This document shows positions 1 to 10,600 of a DNA stretch of 64,000 bases, one piece after another. This DNA comes from Paenibacillus sp. FSL H8-0332 (GTDB taxonomy: Bacteria > Bacillota > Bacilli > Paenibacillales > Paenibacillaceae): the NCBI RefSeq assembly GCF_037963835.1, contig NZ_CP150145.1, positions 1,612,001 through 1,676,000 on the forward strand. The letters run 5' to 3'. Positions within the stretch are counted from its first letter, which is position 1, and each line of letters starts with the position of its first letter. The notes under the pieces were generated by a model. That model was not told where the DNA came from. It did not search any database and saw only the letters and a program-made list of their open reading frames with translations. The position numbers and the translations under genes were made by a program.

Positions 1-2472
1 AGACTCTGGGTGAATGATCAGCTCCTGGTGGATGACTGGACAACGAAGCAGCATGTGGAGCAAGGCACTATCCTGCTTGAAGCCGGTAAAAAATATGATC
101 TGAAGATGGAATACGCTAATGATATGGGGAATCCTCAGGCCAGCTTATTCTGGGAGAGCGAGCAGCAGATTCGTGAAGTGGTGCCCTCTTTATCTTTAAG
201 ACCTTTTTCTATACCTGCAGTAAATGCGAGTGCAACGGACACATCGATTACCCTCAGTTGGTCTTCTTTATTTAATGCTGACGGATATGAGGTGGAGTTC
301 GATAAAGAGGTTACCGTTCTCGGCACTGAACCTTATTTTACAGAGGGGGATCTTAGTCCGGGAACAGAGCATTTCTATCGTATTCGGGCAATCAGTGGAG
401 ATATCAAAGGGGAGTGGGCGATAACTTCATCTTATTGGACCTTGCCGGCTGCACCACTGAATATTCAAATGAATGCAACAAGCCATACCATTACTCTGGA
501 ATGGGAGCCGGTGATTGGAGCCTCCAGTTATGAAATAGAGGTTAATAACAGCACGAAGAATGTAGGACCTGTGCTAACTTACCAGGAGAATGATCTAAAT
601 CCGAATATGCCAAAAGTATTCCGTATCCGAGCCGTGAACAGCAGCGGAGCAGGAGCGTGGAGCGAAGTCGTTACGAAGACTACTCTGGTTGGAGTACCTA
701 CCAAGTTACAAGGGATTGCTGATGATCAATCTATTCAATTGCATTGGGATGCTGTATCAGGAGCCATTGCCTATGATTTGGAGATAGATGGAGTTGTGAG
801 TAATAACATTACCGTTAATTCGTTTATACATGGCAGTCTCCAATCTAACAGTAAGCATAGTTATCGTGTACGGGCTAAGAACAATGATGGAATCAGTGAA
901 TGGAGCGATACCATCACAGTGCATACTCTGCCTGGAGTTCCGCAGAATTTTACAGCACAAGTGGAAGGAAGCTCTGTGCATGTAGCTTGGGACCCAGTTG
1001 CCGGGGCCACAGGGTATGACATCGAGGTAGATGGTGATGTGCTGGATAATGAATTGAAGCTTGAATTCACACATTCACAGCTCCCTTTGAATTCAGAGCA
1101 TACCTACAGAGTGCGGGCCAAGAATGAGAATAGAGTTGGAAGCTGGACCAAAACGATTATTTATTCTACTCATGCAGGGGTTCCTGCTAATATTCAGACT
1201 ACAGCGAATAGCAATGAAATCACAATAACTTGGGACGTTGTTGTAGGTGCGCTAAGTTACGATATTGAACTGGATGGGACAACGATTCGTAATGTTTTGG
1301 ATAACCTCTACATCCACAATAAGCTGGCGCCCTTCTCTACGCACAAATATAGGGTAAGAGCTGTAAATGCTGCGGGAGCTGCCGAGTGGAGCGGATACGT
1401 AACTGCAACCACGACCTTCGGCAAACCATCTAATCTGAAGGCATTAGCCAAGAATACAAGTATTGAACTTACGTGGGACAAGGTAGAGAGTGCGACTGGC
1501 TATGATCTCCTGGTAGATGGCGAGGTTCTGAATAATGAAGAATCGTTATCCTATAAGCATACTGGATTGGAACCCTATTCCTGGCATAATTATCGGGTCA
1601 GAGCGAAGCAGGGAAGCTTCCTTGGAGAATGGAGCGAACCGCTTACGATTTCAACAGTGCTCGGGATTCCGGGAAACGTAAAGACAGAGACCAAGAGCAA
1701 TCAAATCCGATTATCCTGGGATTCAGTTAAGGGTGCTACCGGCTACGAAATTGAAGCTGACGGTACAATGATTGACAATGGCAGCAAGATTGCTTTCACA
1801 CATACCGGTTTGTTGCCTAACACTAAGCACAATTATCGGATACGGGCCAAGAACACTCAGGTCGTCAGTGATTGGAGTGAATGGACTACGATTGTCACTG
1901 GGATTACAGCTCCAGAGGTACCTAAGAACCTTAGAGGCGAAGTTACTGTGAATTCGGTCCAGCTTGCCTGGGATTCAGTGAATGGTGCATCCGGCTATGA
2001 TTTGGAAGTAGATGGACAGCTCATTTCGAATTCCAACCAGTTGGAGTACACACACAGCGGACTTGAGCCCAATACAATGCATGCTTATCGCGTTCGGGCT
2101 AAGAATGCAGGAGCGACCAGCGACTGGTCAGAGCTTTTGAAGAAAACAACGACTCCAGCATTAACGATTAAGCCGGATAAGGATTCTCAGCTTAATTTCG
2201 TAATGATCATCCCTTATAAAAGTGACAAATCCGAGCGCAGGGTTACCGTCACCTATAATGCCAAGGATCTTGAGGTCATGGATTTGCGTGCAGAGACTCC
2301 AGACATGGAGCTTGGGATTGGCAGTATTGCAGGTACACCAATCAATATAATCCAGTTTGAACCGGGAAAAATAGTCTTCAGCGTGCAAATGAGCAATAAG
2401 GCGGCGATGAACACTATTATCTTCACTGCCCTGACTAATCAATTTACTAAAGTAACCTATACCATAGAGTAG
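1..2472 (+). CDS. FN3-repeat surface protein with PA14 remnant and cohesin-like C-terminus (5' partial)
   Basis: The frame is open from base 1, so the true start is upstream and the GTG at 10 is not a credible start. The first ~60 residues look like the end of a PA14-type carbohydrate-binding domain (LWVNDQLLVDDW, then a Leu/Phe-rich strand ending in FWES). Eight FN3 modules follow to about residue 715, each with a W-D-x-V core, a Y-[DE]-[IL]-E-V-D-G strand and a closing YR[VI]RAxN...EWS motif. The last ~100 residues (VTYNAKDLEVMD, then an FEPGKI strand) resemble a cohesin-like beta sandwich. No anchor motif is visible. It is followed 25 bp later by a second FN3/cohesin-like gene and then the RHS toxin, so a role as surface scaffold or adhesin for that system is inferred. 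Confidence 0.8.
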   Translation, partial: RLWVNDQLLVDDWTTKQHVEQGTILLEAGKKYDLKMEYANDMGNPQASLFWESEQQIREVVPSLSLRPFSIPAVNASATDTSITLSWSSLFNADGYEVEFDKEVTVLGTEPYFTEGDLSPGTEHFYRIRAISGDIKGEWAITSSYWTLPAAPLNIQMNATSHTITLEWEPVIGASSYEIEVNNSTKNVGPVLTYQENDLNPNMPKVFRIRAVNSSGAGAWSEVVTKTTLVGVPTKLQGIADDQSIQLHWDAVSGAIAYDLEIDGVVSNNITVNSFIHGSLQSNSKHSYRVRAKNNDGISEWSDTITVHTLPGVPQNFTAQVEGSSVHVAWDPVAGATGYDIEVDGDVLDNELKLEFTHSQLPLNSEHTYRVRAKNENRVGSWTKTIIYSTHAGVPANIQTTANSNEITITWDVVVGALSYDIELDGTTIRNVLDNLYIHNKLAPFSTHKYRVRAVNAAGAAEWSGYVTATTTFGKPSNLKALAKNTSIELTWDKVESATGYDLLVDGEVLNNEESLSYKHTGLEPYSWHNYRVRAKQGSFLGEWSEPLTISTVLGIPGNVKTETKSNQIRLSWDSVKGATGYEIEADGTMIDNGSKIAFTHTGLLPNTKHNYRIRAKNTQVVSDWSEWTTIVTGITAPEVPKNLRGEVTVNSVQLAWDSVNGASGYDLEVDGQLISNSNQLEYTHSGLEPNTMHAYRVRAKNAGATSDWSELLKKTTTPALTIKPDKDSQLNFVMIIPYKSDKSERRVTVTYNAKDLEVMDLRAETPDMELGIGSIAGTPINIIQFEPGKIVFSVQMSNKAAMNTIIFTALTNQFTKVTYTIE

Positions 2473-2497
2473 ATTTTATAGCGGTAGGAGAGGAACT

Positions 2498-5400
2498 ATG
2501 AAAGATATGCTGAAAAGATGGATATCTATTTTATGTGTTTTTGTAATGGTTACGTTAATTCTATTCCCAGGGGGATCACAGGTTAAAGCAGCGGGAGAGT
2601 CTAATATTATCAGCTTTGCTGATCTCCACTTTGATGGTTTCATAAAAACTGCTGGATGGGTTCCAGATATGGGCGAAATTGACTATATAACGTTAGATAT
2701 GCCAGGAATTACTGTGAAAAACATACGTTTTGATTTATCTTCAAGAAAAATGAGTTACGATATTGCCTTGGATAAAGCAGCCATTATGACCTCAGGCTCC
2801 AGGACCTATTGGTTCTCAAACAATCAACGTTCCAGATATTTGGATATAAATGTTTATATGAGTAATTCAGGTAGTGGTGCAAGTGCGGGTACCTCCTCAC
2901 ATAGAGTTACCGAAGGCTTGAGCACGGGGGAATCAAATAATACTTTTATAACAAATATTAATGATTTAATTCCATATGAAGGTTTGGGACTATACGGTGA
3001 GCTTCCAACAAAGATTAGTGTCTTTGTAAGTGCTGGAGATGCCCAACATATCCCAAATCAATTTTATAATGGATGGAGAAACTCAATGGGTGTACCTCTC
3101 CCAGAGCAAAATCTAACCTCCAATGCAGCCCCTACAATAACCATACCAACACCGAACGGACAGCAGCTTAGTCCAAGCTCCCTGTTCATCCCTGTGATAG
3201 GGGTATCAGATTCGAACGGTGATGCGCTAGAACTGAAATATTATATAGATTCAGAGGCAGCTGCAAGGGAAAGTAAGACGATAACCAATACAGCTACAAC
3301 TCAAAATGTATCCTTTAATCCATTGAACATAGCAGCTTTACCGGAAGGCAGCCATACCATCCGCTTTACAGCCAATGACGGAAAAGTCATCACCCAGAAT
3401 TCTGTAACCATCTTTGTAGATAAATCCCCTCCGGTAATTGGAAATATCAATATTATTTCTTCTGACTCACAGGTTCAGATATCGGGAACAGCCACAGATT
3501 CCATATCAGGGCTGGATAACATTCCATATCGTTACACAGTCGGAAGTCAGTCGAGCGGCTGGACCACACAGCCAAGCTTTACGGCAACAGGATTAACTCC
3601 AAACACTGCATTTTATACCAAGATTGAAGCCAGAGATAAAGTGGGGAATAGTGCAGTCCATGAGCAGAATGTGTATACAAAAGCACAAGCTCCGGCAATA
3701 TCTGTTCAGCAAAATGGTGAAACATCCTTAATCATGCAGCTTCATGATCAGAATGCTGCTTCAACCCAATATTTGATTCAAATGGGTACAGCTTATGTTA
3801 CTTCTTCCGGTACTCTCAGTTCTTCGCCTGTATGGTTTACCCCGTCTAATAAGACGGTAGTTATTAACGGTTTAACAGCAAATACCTCTTACTCCTTCCA
3901 GGTAAAAGCAAGAAATAACGAAGGGGTAGAGACAGGGTTCGGAGGGCTGGCAAGCGGAACGACATTAGCCGCTGCACCTGGCGGAATTACTGCAGAAGCT
4001 TCACAGCAATGGATTAAGCTTGCATGGCCTCCATCAGCGGGTGCCTTAGGTTATGAGGTAGAGGCAGGTGGAGCGATTATCAATAATGGAACTTCTACTT
4101 CCTATACGCATAATGGATTATTACCCAATACTCAGCACACCTATAGAGTAAGAATTATCAACCCGGGAGGTACGAGTAGCTGGAGCCAGGCTTTTACTCA
4201 GATGACATTGCCCGAACCGCCGGCTTTTCCTAACAATTTATTGACAGTCCCATCGCAGAAATTCATTTCATTAACCTGGGATTTGGTTCCTCATGCTACG
4301 CGGTATGAAGTGGAAGCCGATGGAGTTGTGACAGACAACGGCACGCTTAACTCCTTCACGCACAAAGATCTGGAAGCTTCAACGGATCATACCTATCGTG
4401 TAAGAGCAGGTAACTTAGGAGGAGTGAGTGAATGGAGCGCACCTGCCGTACAGCAGACATGGCCTAATCCGCCAGAGACTCCCACGAAGATATCAGCAGT
4501 GCAGGATATTCATACGGTAACTGTGAAGTGGGACGAGATGGAACGGGCCAGCGGCTACGAGATTGAAGTGGACGGGCTAATTATCGACAATAAACAATTG
4601 ACCAGCTATGCCCATGAAGGATTAGATGCACTTAGCGGTCATACCTATAGAATTCGCGCAGTTAATATAGGCGGGAAAAGTAAATGGAGCTCTCCTCTGG
4701 ATGTAACCACTCATCCGGAAATACCGGATGTACCCACGAACATAATGACGACCGCGGATGAGAGTCAGATTACTGCATCGTGGCGCACCGTTCCTCATAC
4801 GGATAGTTACGATATTGAAGTGGATGGCGGAACTATAATCACTGTAAAGGATAACCTGTTCGTGCATGACCAGCTCGCTGCAGATTCCAAGCATACGTAT
4901 AGAATCAGAGCCGCTAATATTAGCGGAACAAGTGAATGGTCCAAACCTATAACTATGGCTACCATGCCTGCAGGAATAAACACAGAATCCTTAACAAATG
5001 TAGTAGCGGTAGTGACGAATAAGTCCATTACCCTGTCGTGGGATACTGTTGCAGCAAATGCACGATATGAAATAGAAGTGGACGGCAAAGTATTGGATAA
5101 CGGTGCAGATACGATTTACAATCATACCGGACTACGTGCAGAAGAGTACCATCTCTACAAAATCAGAGTAAAGCAAGGAAATGAACGTGGAGACTGGGTG
5201 GCAGTATTAGCACTCTCTACACTTCCTAACCTGCCTGACTCCCCTTCCAAAATAGAGGGATTTGCCCAAAACAACTCGATTGAATTGCGCTGGGAGAAGA
5301 TGGACGGGGCGAATGGCTACCAACTAGAGGTAGACGGGAAAACGATAGATGTCGGTAACAATATAACCTATCAGCATAACGAGCTTACTTCAGGAACCGC

Positions 5401-5812
5401 TCATACGTACCGGGTAAGAGCAAAAAATACATCAGGAGTGACTGCCTGGAGCCCTTCTCTACAGAAGAGTACTACAAGTCCGGATTACGTTCTTAAAGTC
5501 AAGAAGGATAAGGAAGCAAGTCTGACTCTGCTGGCTCAGAATGTGCAGGATTTCAGTGAACTGGAATTTGTAGTGACCTATAATCCGGATGAGCTTGAAT
5601 TAATCGATTCATATGATTTCACTCCAGCCAGAGATCTCTCTAATGGAAGGATTACCGGTTCTAATTTAACTGCAACCTATACCCCTGGGAAAATCACATA
5701 TTCCATCGATCAGAATGTTGTCCCGGGAACCTCTTGGTCTGGTGAGATTACCACGCTCACCTTCAAGTCGAAAATAACCGGCGAGAGCAACGTAAAAGTT
5801 ACAGTAGATTGA
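2498..5812 (+). CDS. Secreted FN3-repeat protein with cohesin-like C-terminus
   Basis: 1104 residues. The ATG at 2498 has an AGGAGAGG ribosome site 6 nt upstream. Residues 1-31 form a signal peptide (Lys/Arg start, Val/Leu/Phe core, cleavage near VKAAG). Residues ~33-210 form a domain I do not recognise. Residues ~210-390 look like cadherin/Big-type beta sandwiches (SDSNGDALELKYY; DKSPPVIGNI). Seven FN3 modules follow to ~995, with the same consensus as the upstream protein. The C-terminal ~105 residues (VTYNPDELELID, then YTPGKITYSID) match cohesin-like folds better than the upstream copy does. The paired genes look like paralogues that diverged at the N-terminus. No LPXTG or S-layer anchor is visible. 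Co-transcription with the RHS gene is inferred from the short gaps and common strand. Confidence 0.85.
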   Translation: MKDMLKRWISILCVFVMVTLILFPGGSQVKAAGESNIISFADLHFDGFIKTAGWVPDMGEIDYITLDMPGITVKNIRFDLSSRKMSYDIALDKAAIMTSGSRTYWFSNNQRSRYLDINVYMSNSGSGASAGTSSHRVTEGLSTGESNNTFITNINDLIPYEGLGLYGELPTKISVFVSAGDAQHIPNQFYNGWRNSMGVPLPEQNLTSNAAPTITIPTPNGQQLSPSSLFIPVIGVSDSNGDALELKYYIDSEAAARESKTITNTATTQNVSFNPLNIAALPEGSHTIRFTANDGKVITQNSVTIFVDKSPPVIGNINIISSDSQVQISGTATDSISGLDNIPYRYTVGSQSSGWTTQPSFTATGLTPNTAFYTKIEARDKVGNSAVHEQNVYTKAQAPAISVQQNGETSLIMQLHDQNAASTQYLIQMGTAYVTSSGTLSSSPVWFTPSNKTVVINGLTANTSYSFQVKARNNEGVETGFGGLASGTTLAAAPGGITAEASQQWIKLAWPPSAGALGYEVEAGGAIINNGTSTSYTHNGLLPNTQHTYRVRIINPGGTSSWSQAFTQMTLPEPPAFPNNLLTVPSQKFISLTWDLVPHATRYEVEADGVVTDNGTLNSFTHKDLEASTDHTYRVRAGNLGGVSEWSAPAVQQTWPNPPETPTKISAVQDIHTVTVKWDEMERASGYEIEVDGLIIDNKQLTSYAHEGLDALSGHTYRIRAVNIGGKSKWSSPLDVTTHPEIPDVPTNIMTTADESQITASWRTVPHTDSYDIEVDGGTIITVKDNLFVHDQLAADSKHTYRIRAANISGTSEWSKPITMATMPAGINTESLTNVVAVVTNKSITLSWDTVAANARYEIEVDGKVLDNGADTIYNHTGLRAEEYHLYKIRVKQGNERGDWVAVLALSTLPNLPDSPSKIEGFAQNNSIELRWEKMDGANGYQLEVDGKTIDVGNNITYQHNELTSGTAHTYRVRAKNTSGVTAWSPSLQKSTTSPDYVLKVKKDKEASLTLLAQNVQDFSELEFVVTYNPDELELIDSYDFTPARDLSNGRITGSNLTATYTPGKITYSIDQNVVPGTSWSGEITTLTFKSKITGESNVKVTVD

Positions 5813-5834
5813 ATGATACTGAAGGAGAATGGTA

Positions 5835-6773
5835 ATGATCCGCAAGCGAAAATACAGATATATATCCATAGCAATCATAGTGGCTCTGCTGGCTGAAGCT
5901 GCTATCGTGACCTTTCCAAGACTTAACCGGGATTCAGCAGTAGAAGAGTCTTCCCAGCAGCAAGATGAGCAGACGGCTGCAGAGCTCTCTAACCTTAGCG
6001 GAGTTGCGGCAAAACAAATTCTAGCCATGAAAAAGTCAGGTTCTTCATGGAATGAAATTACGGAGACTCTAAAGCAGCAGCTTCCGGCGAACAATACTGA
6101 AGACAAGCAGGGGCGTTCAAATCTCCTTCATGAGGCTGGTCTGGGTGAGGAATTACTTAAGGAACTTCGTCAGAAGGGCTTCCAGGATGACGAGATCATG
6201 GAAGCTAAAATGCTGACGGAGAGAACTATGCAGCAGTTAAAAGAAGTAGTCAGCAGTGTAGCATCTATTGTGGAGAAGCCGGAAGCAACCTCAGAACCAT
6301 CCGGTTCGGCTGAGGAGGATTTGCAGTCTGCGTACGTAACGATTAATGAGCAATTTAATGAGGGGGAGGCAGTTACTCTCCTTCTTACCTTGCAACAGGA
6401 GTTCGGTTCCATGGAAGCTGTAATGAATGAATACTTACTGTCGCTTCAGATTGGGCTGAATCTCAAGGACTACATTACTGATCCCAAACAGTATCAGGAA
6501 AATAAAGAACAACAAACTATTACACTCAAAGAGAGTGAGATTGTAACACTGGACTCTCTTGAAAAGAGGATGCTGGAGCAATTACAGCATGCGAATGAAG
6601 CACCCAATCGTGAAGACAAAGAGAAGGCTGCTGACCCGATAAATCTTGTAACGGAAGACAAGGAGTCACTGATTCCGGATATAAACCCGCCTACGGTGCA
6701 GGATGTGAGGCCGGAAAATCCGGGTGAAGCGGTCAGACAAGAAATTCAGGCAATGAATCCTAATTATAAATAG
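5835..6773 (+). CDS. Membrane-anchored helical repeat protein, RHS-locus accessory
   Basis: Not a family I recognise. Two ATGs are possible (5829 and 5835). The GGAG at 5824-5827 is too close to the first and sits 7 nt from the second, so 5835 is chosen (312 residues). Residues ~8-24 form one hydrophobic segment after a basic start (IRKRKYRY), giving a signal anchor with the rest outside the cell. The ectodomain is predicted alpha-helical, Gln/Glu-rich, without cysteines. It contains segments that resemble the next gene product: KKSGSSWNEITETL, QDDEIMEAKML, and EFGSMEAVMNEYLL. The C-terminal ~70 residues are Pro/Glu/Asp-rich and probably disordered. It lies between the FN3 genes and the RHS toxin gene; a chaperone, export or surface-retention role for RHS is only inference. 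Confidence 0.75.
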   Translation: MIRKRKYRYISIAIIVALLAEAAIVTFPRLNRDSAVEESSQQQDEQTAAELSNLSGVAAKQILAMKKSGSSWNEITETLKQQLPANNTEDKQGRSNLLHEAGLGEELLKELRQKGFQDDEIMEAKMLTERTMQQLKEVVSSVASIVEKPEATSEPSGSAEEDLQSAYVTINEQFNEGEAVTLLLTLQQEFGSMEAVMNEYLLSLQIGLNLKDYITDPKQYQENKEQQTITLKESEIVTLDSLEKRMLEQLQHANEAPNREDKEKAADPINLVTEDKESLIPDINPPTVQDVRPENPGEAVRQEIQAMNPNYK

Positions 6774-6787
6774 AGGAGCTAAGAGGA

Positions 6788-7582
6788 ATGAACAAACGTA
6801 AGGTACTTCGGATTTTCGCTTTTATAATCATTCTGATATTGGTGTTCCAGGCAGGGGTAATGGCCTATGCCAAAGTGGCCGTTACTCCTAAAGCGGAGAC
6901 TGAAGATAGTCATGGAATGAACGCTGGACCTGTACAGTCTGAAGTGGTTCAGAGTTCATATGATCAGTTCCTGAAAGAATTCAGTGTTCAAGAGACCTAC
7001 CGTAAGCAGATTGAAGAGCTGGTTGCTGGCGGTTATAGCCGTGCAGCTGTTTTGACCGCTTATGACTTCTTATACCACAATTTCGGTAATGTGAATGAGT
7101 GGGCTGCTATGCTGGAGGCCAGAAATACAGGCAAGACCTGGGAGGAACTTTTCACACAATACCGTGAGACTCATAAAGAATTTATCCCCAGATCCTTCGA
7201 ATCAGAAGAGCTTGAACTTCTAATGCAGGTGCAAGGAGCAACCTCTGACGATATTATGATTGCAGACCGACTATCTTTCGTAACCGGTAAGCTGTTTGGA
7301 GATTTACTGACTACGAAGCTGAAAAGTGGTAAATGGAGCAGTGTTTTTGAACGGGAAAAGGTATTGTACAGTGGAAATCCGTTTCCAAGAGTTCGGATAA
7401 CAGAGGAAGAAGTTCGTAAGTATACTGGGGACAGCAAGCTTTCCGATCAGCAGGTTACACATGCTTTTGTATTGGCACAGAAGCTTGGGGAGTCTGCCAA
7501 AGTTGTAGTTACCCAAGTCGCGCAAGGAATTTCAGATGAAATGATCATGGCCCAAACCTATACAGAAAAGTACGGGCAATAA
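6788..7582 (+). CDS. Membrane-anchored helical repeat protein, RHS-locus accessory (second copy)
   Basis: 264 residues, 14 bp after the previous gene, with a GAGGAGCTAAGAGG ribosome region. Residues ~8-27 form a hydrophobic N-terminal segment (FAFIIILILVFQAGVMAYA) that could be a cleaved signal or an anchor. The rest is helical. It repeats a motif of a Gly, an acidic pair with IM, an alanine helix and a closing G-K-[ST]-W or S-G-K-W: AMLEARNTGKTWEELF near residue 105-120, SDDIMIADRL near 155 with TKLKSGKWSSVFERE near 175-190, and SDEMIMAQTY at the C-terminus. The upstream gene carries related segments, so the two are probably distant paralogues. The RHS gene begins 27 bp downstream. Function unknown. 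Confidence 0.75.
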   Translation: MNKRKVLRIFAFIIILILVFQAGVMAYAKVAVTPKAETEDSHGMNAGPVQSEVVQSSYDQFLKEFSVQETYRKQIEELVAGGYSRAAVLTAYDFLYHNFGNVNEWAAMLEARNTGKTWEELFTQYRETHKEFIPRSFESEELELLMQVQGATSDDIMIADRLSFVTGKLFGDLLTTKLKSGKWSSVFEREKVLYSGNPFPRVRITEEEVRKYTGDSKLSDQQVTHAFVLAQKLGESAKVVVTQVAQGISDEMIMAQTYTEKYGQ

Positions 7583-7608
7583 TTTAGCAGGCAGACGGGG
7601 GTAACTTT

Positions 7609-10600
7609 GTGAAGAAAGCATGTATCCGAATATCATTGGCTTCTTTTATCTTGATGATGTTTTTCTTACCGGCAGCAAGTGCCGAGACCTTACAGGATCA
7701 ACTTAATAATCTGGTAGGGCCGAAACAAAAGTATAATACTATGCTCTCACCGGCATATTTAAGAACCAATGAAACGGTTGACGAAATTAGCCCTCAGAGT
7801 GGTTCACTAACCATCACTCAGACAGATTATGTCCTGCCTGGCAAGAATGGATTGGATCTTGAATTCAAACGAATTTATAAGAATGAAACAGCGAATGTGC
7901 AAGAGATGGAAGTGAATTATGTAGACGGAGCCTGGGTAGACAGAGCCTTCTCTTATGCCAAAACCTCCTCCTTCTATGAGGATAGATATAACCTCGGCAT
8001 GGGGATGCGCTTCTCCTTCCCGAATATTGAAGTGAAGGTGAATTCGGACGGCTCCAGCCATAAGTTTTTGCATACAGACAGCGGTGATGTATATCGCCTT
8101 AAGCCTGCTAATCAAGATGGAGCCTATGTATTTTTACCGGAGGGTCAGACTGTGAAAGATGTGGTAGTCCGTGAAGCTGTCACTTATCAAAATGGACAAG
8201 CAGACGGAACCTCCAAGTACAAGATGACAGGCAAGGATGGAAAGAATACCTATTTCGCCGAAGACGGCCGGATCTTGGGAATCGTGGACCGGTATGGCAA
8301 CACTATTAATTTTCAGTATGAGTCATTGAATTATTATATGGATGGTCATTCCATTAACAAGAAGCTGATCTCCAAAATTACGGATTCAGTGGGCCGCGAT
8401 ACAACGATTGAATACAAAGAGGATTTCAATTACACAGTAGGCCCGATCAGCATTGATTCTCCTGTAGGTGCGAACAACTATTATAACGCATCGCAAAGTC
8501 CCAATAATACGGATTCCGGAGATCTAAAGGGTAAGTTCCAAGTGATTGTCCATCTTCCGGGCGATAAAAGCATTGTGTATGACAAGTCAGCAGCGCTCGT
8601 TAATGATTCCAAGCATGTCATAAGAACCCGGCTGCAAAGGGTATATGACACGGATGCAAAACCGAAATTCATGTTCTGGTATGAGCAGCCTGATCTGGGC
8701 TTCACCTACTTCAACAAAGATAAATATTCCGCTTATTCCCGTTACGAGAATCTTGTACTGGTAGATGAAGTAAAGAGCAATAAGGCGAAGAGCTATGTAT
8801 ATAACACCTATACCAAACGGCTTAATGAAGGCAGTATGCAATACAGAAAGATTTTTGAGAGTAGTGATCTGATCAAGAAAGGGTTCGATCCTGCCAAACC
8901 AAACTTTCTGGATAAATTCATAACCGAAACCTATAACAAGAAGACCTACACCTATACTAATGAAGCTGACGGCTACGGCACCGCAGACTATAAGCAGGAT
9001 GATAAGACTTATCTTAAAGATACATACCGTTATTACACAACCATCACAGATGTTAACGGCAGCACTGTCAAATATACATACAACGGTAATCAGGAAATGA
9101 TTCTCACCGAGAAGCTGGGCAAGAATCACAAGGAGACCGTTACCAGTGAGCATGATGAGCTGAAGCTGGTCAAGAAACAGGAGACGCTTATCTATCAAGT
9201 GGCTGGCGGGCAGGCTACAGGTGAGCCGGTTCATTCCATTGAGAACTACCGTTATGATGAGTACGGCAATATGACCAGTCATACCGGACCTATCGCTGAA
9301 CGTGACAGCAAGGGTTATCCGGTGAACAATGAACACACCGAACTATTCACCTATGATATTAATAAATATCATATTCTGACCCAGAAGACCTGGAAGCTGG
9401 ATCAGAATAGGGCGGCTCAGACCAATTATGAGCTGGACAGTAAAGGCAATGTAATTAAAGAGAGCAAAGCCGCGAATGATCCGGCGAATCCCTGGCTAAT
9501 CACAGATTACGTCTATGATTCCTATGGCAATCTGATCCGCAAAACCGTACATGACCGTTCGCAGGATTTCACCACTCACTATGAATATAGTATCGATGCC
9601 AATGGTACAAATACCAAAGGGGCTTACCTGACCAAGCAATATCAGCAGGCCGATGGCAAGACTTATGCCAAAACCTACGCCTATGATATGCAGACCGGCA
9701 ATATAGTCAGCGAGATCGATGCCAATGGCAACAAGACATCGTATCAATACGATGCAGTAGGCCGTGTACTGAAGAACATCCGGCCGGATAATAAGGCAAT
9801 GCAGTACGAATATCTGGAGAGCCCGTATGCGAACTTCAAGATTCAGTATACGGACGCGGGGAATTACAAGTATCTGAATGAATATGATATTCAGGGGAAT
9901 TTGTTGAACCATAGCATCAATAGCCAAGGTGAATGGAAGAGGTTATCCTCCCTACAATATGATGCTTTTGGCAATCTGACTAAAGAAATGAATAGTAATG
10001 GACACAGTACTCGCTATGCCTACGACAGCAATCAGCAGATTGTGGAGAAATCCTTCTATGACAATGATAAGGCACTCAAGGCAGCTGTGAAAATTGATTA
10101 TCAGATTAACTCTTCTCCCCAGTATCCTATGCTTATGACGATTACGAATGAAGAAGGCTATGGTAAGAGGTACTACTATGACCTTGAGAGTCAACTAGTC
10201 AAGCAAGAGGTTACGCCGGATCGTCAGACGTATTACGCCTCAACCTTCACTTATGACTATGTCGGCAACATCTTAACAGACACTGACGAAGGCAAGCATA
10301 CTACCCGTTATACTTATGATGCCTTGGGAAGAAAGATTAGCGCCACTGATGCTCTGGGTAACACGACAGAATATGGCTATAATGCGATGGAACAACCTGT
10401 CTCCGAGAAAGCCCCTGGCGGTAAGATCACAGAGTGGATCTACGATGGATTGGGTAGAAATACCATTCAAAAAATCTATCAAGCGGGAGCTTCGGATTAT
10501 TTCTATACCAATAGCCAATATGATGCGGTGAATAACAGGGTTAAACTTACGCAGGGGCTGTATTCAGCAGGAGTTAACAAGGATTCTTCAATAACCTCCT

